Positions 5,388 to 5,783 of a stretch of DNA of 5,783 bases are shown here, in pieces. The stretch lies in assembly GCA_009779205.1 (NCBI GenBank), contig WRER01000070.1, positions 1 to 5,783 of the forward strand, written 5' to 3'. The translations under genes and the position numbers were made by a program. Source of the DNA: Methanobacteriota archaeon. GTDB lineage: Archaea; Halobacteriota; Methanomicrobia; Methanomicrobiales; Methanospirillaceae. The notes under the pieces were generated by a model, which was given only the letters and a program-made list of their open reading frames with translations, ran no database searches and had not been told where the DNA came from. How positions within the stretch are numbered: position 1 is the stretch's first letter; each line of letters starts with the position of its first letter.

Positions 5388-5783
5388 ATGGCAATATACG
5401 TTGTTAATAATTACGGTCAGTTTAACCATCTGATCACTCGTGCACTTCGTGACTTGGAGATCGAAGCTGCCCTCATTCCAAACACAACTACAGCTTCAAA
5501 AGTACGGTCCGGATGTGACGCAATCATCCTTGGTGGAGGGCCTGACATTACCCGTGCTGGAAATTGTGCCGAGTACTTGGATCTCGGTCTTCCGGTACTT
5601 GGCATCTGTCTTGGCCTTCACATCATCGCAAACCACTATGGCGCACCAGTACAGAGCGGTGAAAAAGGAGGATATGGTTCAGTCTCTATCAAACGGGATA
5701 TCAGAGAAGAACCAATCCCAGAAGATGACCTCTTTGCTGGATATCCAGAGGAGTTCTCAGTCTGGGCTTCTCATGCAGATGAA
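5388..5783 (+). CDS. guaAA: GMP synthase, glutamine amidotransferase subunit (archaeal stand-alone type), N-terminal 132 residues
   Basis: The gene runs off the right edge; 132 codons are present of an expected total of roughly 185-190. The N-terminus IYVVNNYGQFNHLITRALRDL is typical of archaeal GuaA subunit A (part quoted: IYVVNNYGQFNHL). The oxyanion region is AIILGGGPDITRAG (45-58), and the nucleophile is Cys74 in LGICLGLHIIANHYG. The later segment GGYGSVSI and VWASHADE, with the substrate-specific SH..DE, also fit GMP synthase. The catalytic His and Glu lie beyond the window. The protein hydrolyses glutamine and delivers ammonia to the separate ATP-pyrophosphatase subunit (GuaAB), which converts XMP to GMP in the cytoplasm. 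The residue after the elbow is GLH where many class I amidotransferases have GHQ or GMQ. It has its own upstream promoter and is not tightly linked to the preceding operon. Confidence 0.95.
   Translation, partial: MAIYVVNNYGQFNHLITRALRDLEIEAALIPNTTTASKVRSGCDAIILGGGPDITRAGNCAEYLDLGLPVLGICLGLHIIANHYGAPVQSGEKGGYGSVSIKRDIREEPIPEDDLFAGYPEEFSVWASHADE

Noticed and set aside
5358..5390. Upstream in-frame ATG as the start of the GMP synthase subunit
   Set aside because: It precedes the ribosome binding site and adds residues ahead of the conserved N-terminus.
1..5783. CRISPR array, tRNA or rRNA genes
   Set aside because: No regularly spaced repeats and no cloverleaf or rRNA-like stretches were seen on either strand by eye.

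Overview
The window looks like chromosomal DNA from a methanogenic archaeon. The best guess is the order Methanomicrobiales, with a Methanospirillum-like member as the leading candidate. The case rests on an archaeal-type stand-alone GMP synthase glutaminase subunit, an EndoQ-type PHP nuclease end, a zinc-ribbon/PUA/PAPS-reductase-like protein of the kind seen in methanogens, moderate GC, archaeal TATA elements and GGAG-type ribosome binding sites. The genus is inferred from memory of such proteins, not from a search.

Layout. (1) Positions 1-335 hold the C-terminal end of an endonuclease Q/TIGR00375-type PHP protein, closed by a T run. (2) Positions 366 to about 642 hold a decayed family 2 glycosyltransferase, with an internal deletion, a damaged metal-binding motif and no C-terminal half. 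(3) Positions 643-1602 on the minus strand encode a J-domain/transmembrane/TPR protein. Its natural start codon reads ACG although a TATA box, a Shine-Dalgarno site and a complete J domain are all present. (4) A divergent intergenic region (1603-1813) leads into a plus-strand cluster of three genes with 17-18 bp gaps: a PUA-containing PAPS-reductase-like protein, hisH, and a DMT/EamA transporter with a long histidine-rich tail. (5) Positions 5011-5387 are AT-rich, with small repeats, an IS-end-like motif and a possible 57-codon minus-strand ORF. (6) The window closes with the first 132 codons of the GMP synthase glutaminase subunit gene, which has its own promoter.

How the genes relate. HisH supplies ammonia to HisF for histidine and purine-precursor (AICAR) synthesis, and GuaAA supplies ammonia for GMP synthesis. 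Neither partner subunit is encoded in the window. The close packing of the PAPS-reductase-like gene, hisH and the transporter suggests co-transcription but does not prove a shared pathway. I do not see a clearly new multi-gene system. The points most worth a second look are the ACG start, the PAPS-reductase-like protein that keeps Fe-S-type cysteines but lacks the reductase's C-terminal catalytic cysteine, the 25-histidine transporter tail, and the unexplained 5.05-5.33 kb spacer.
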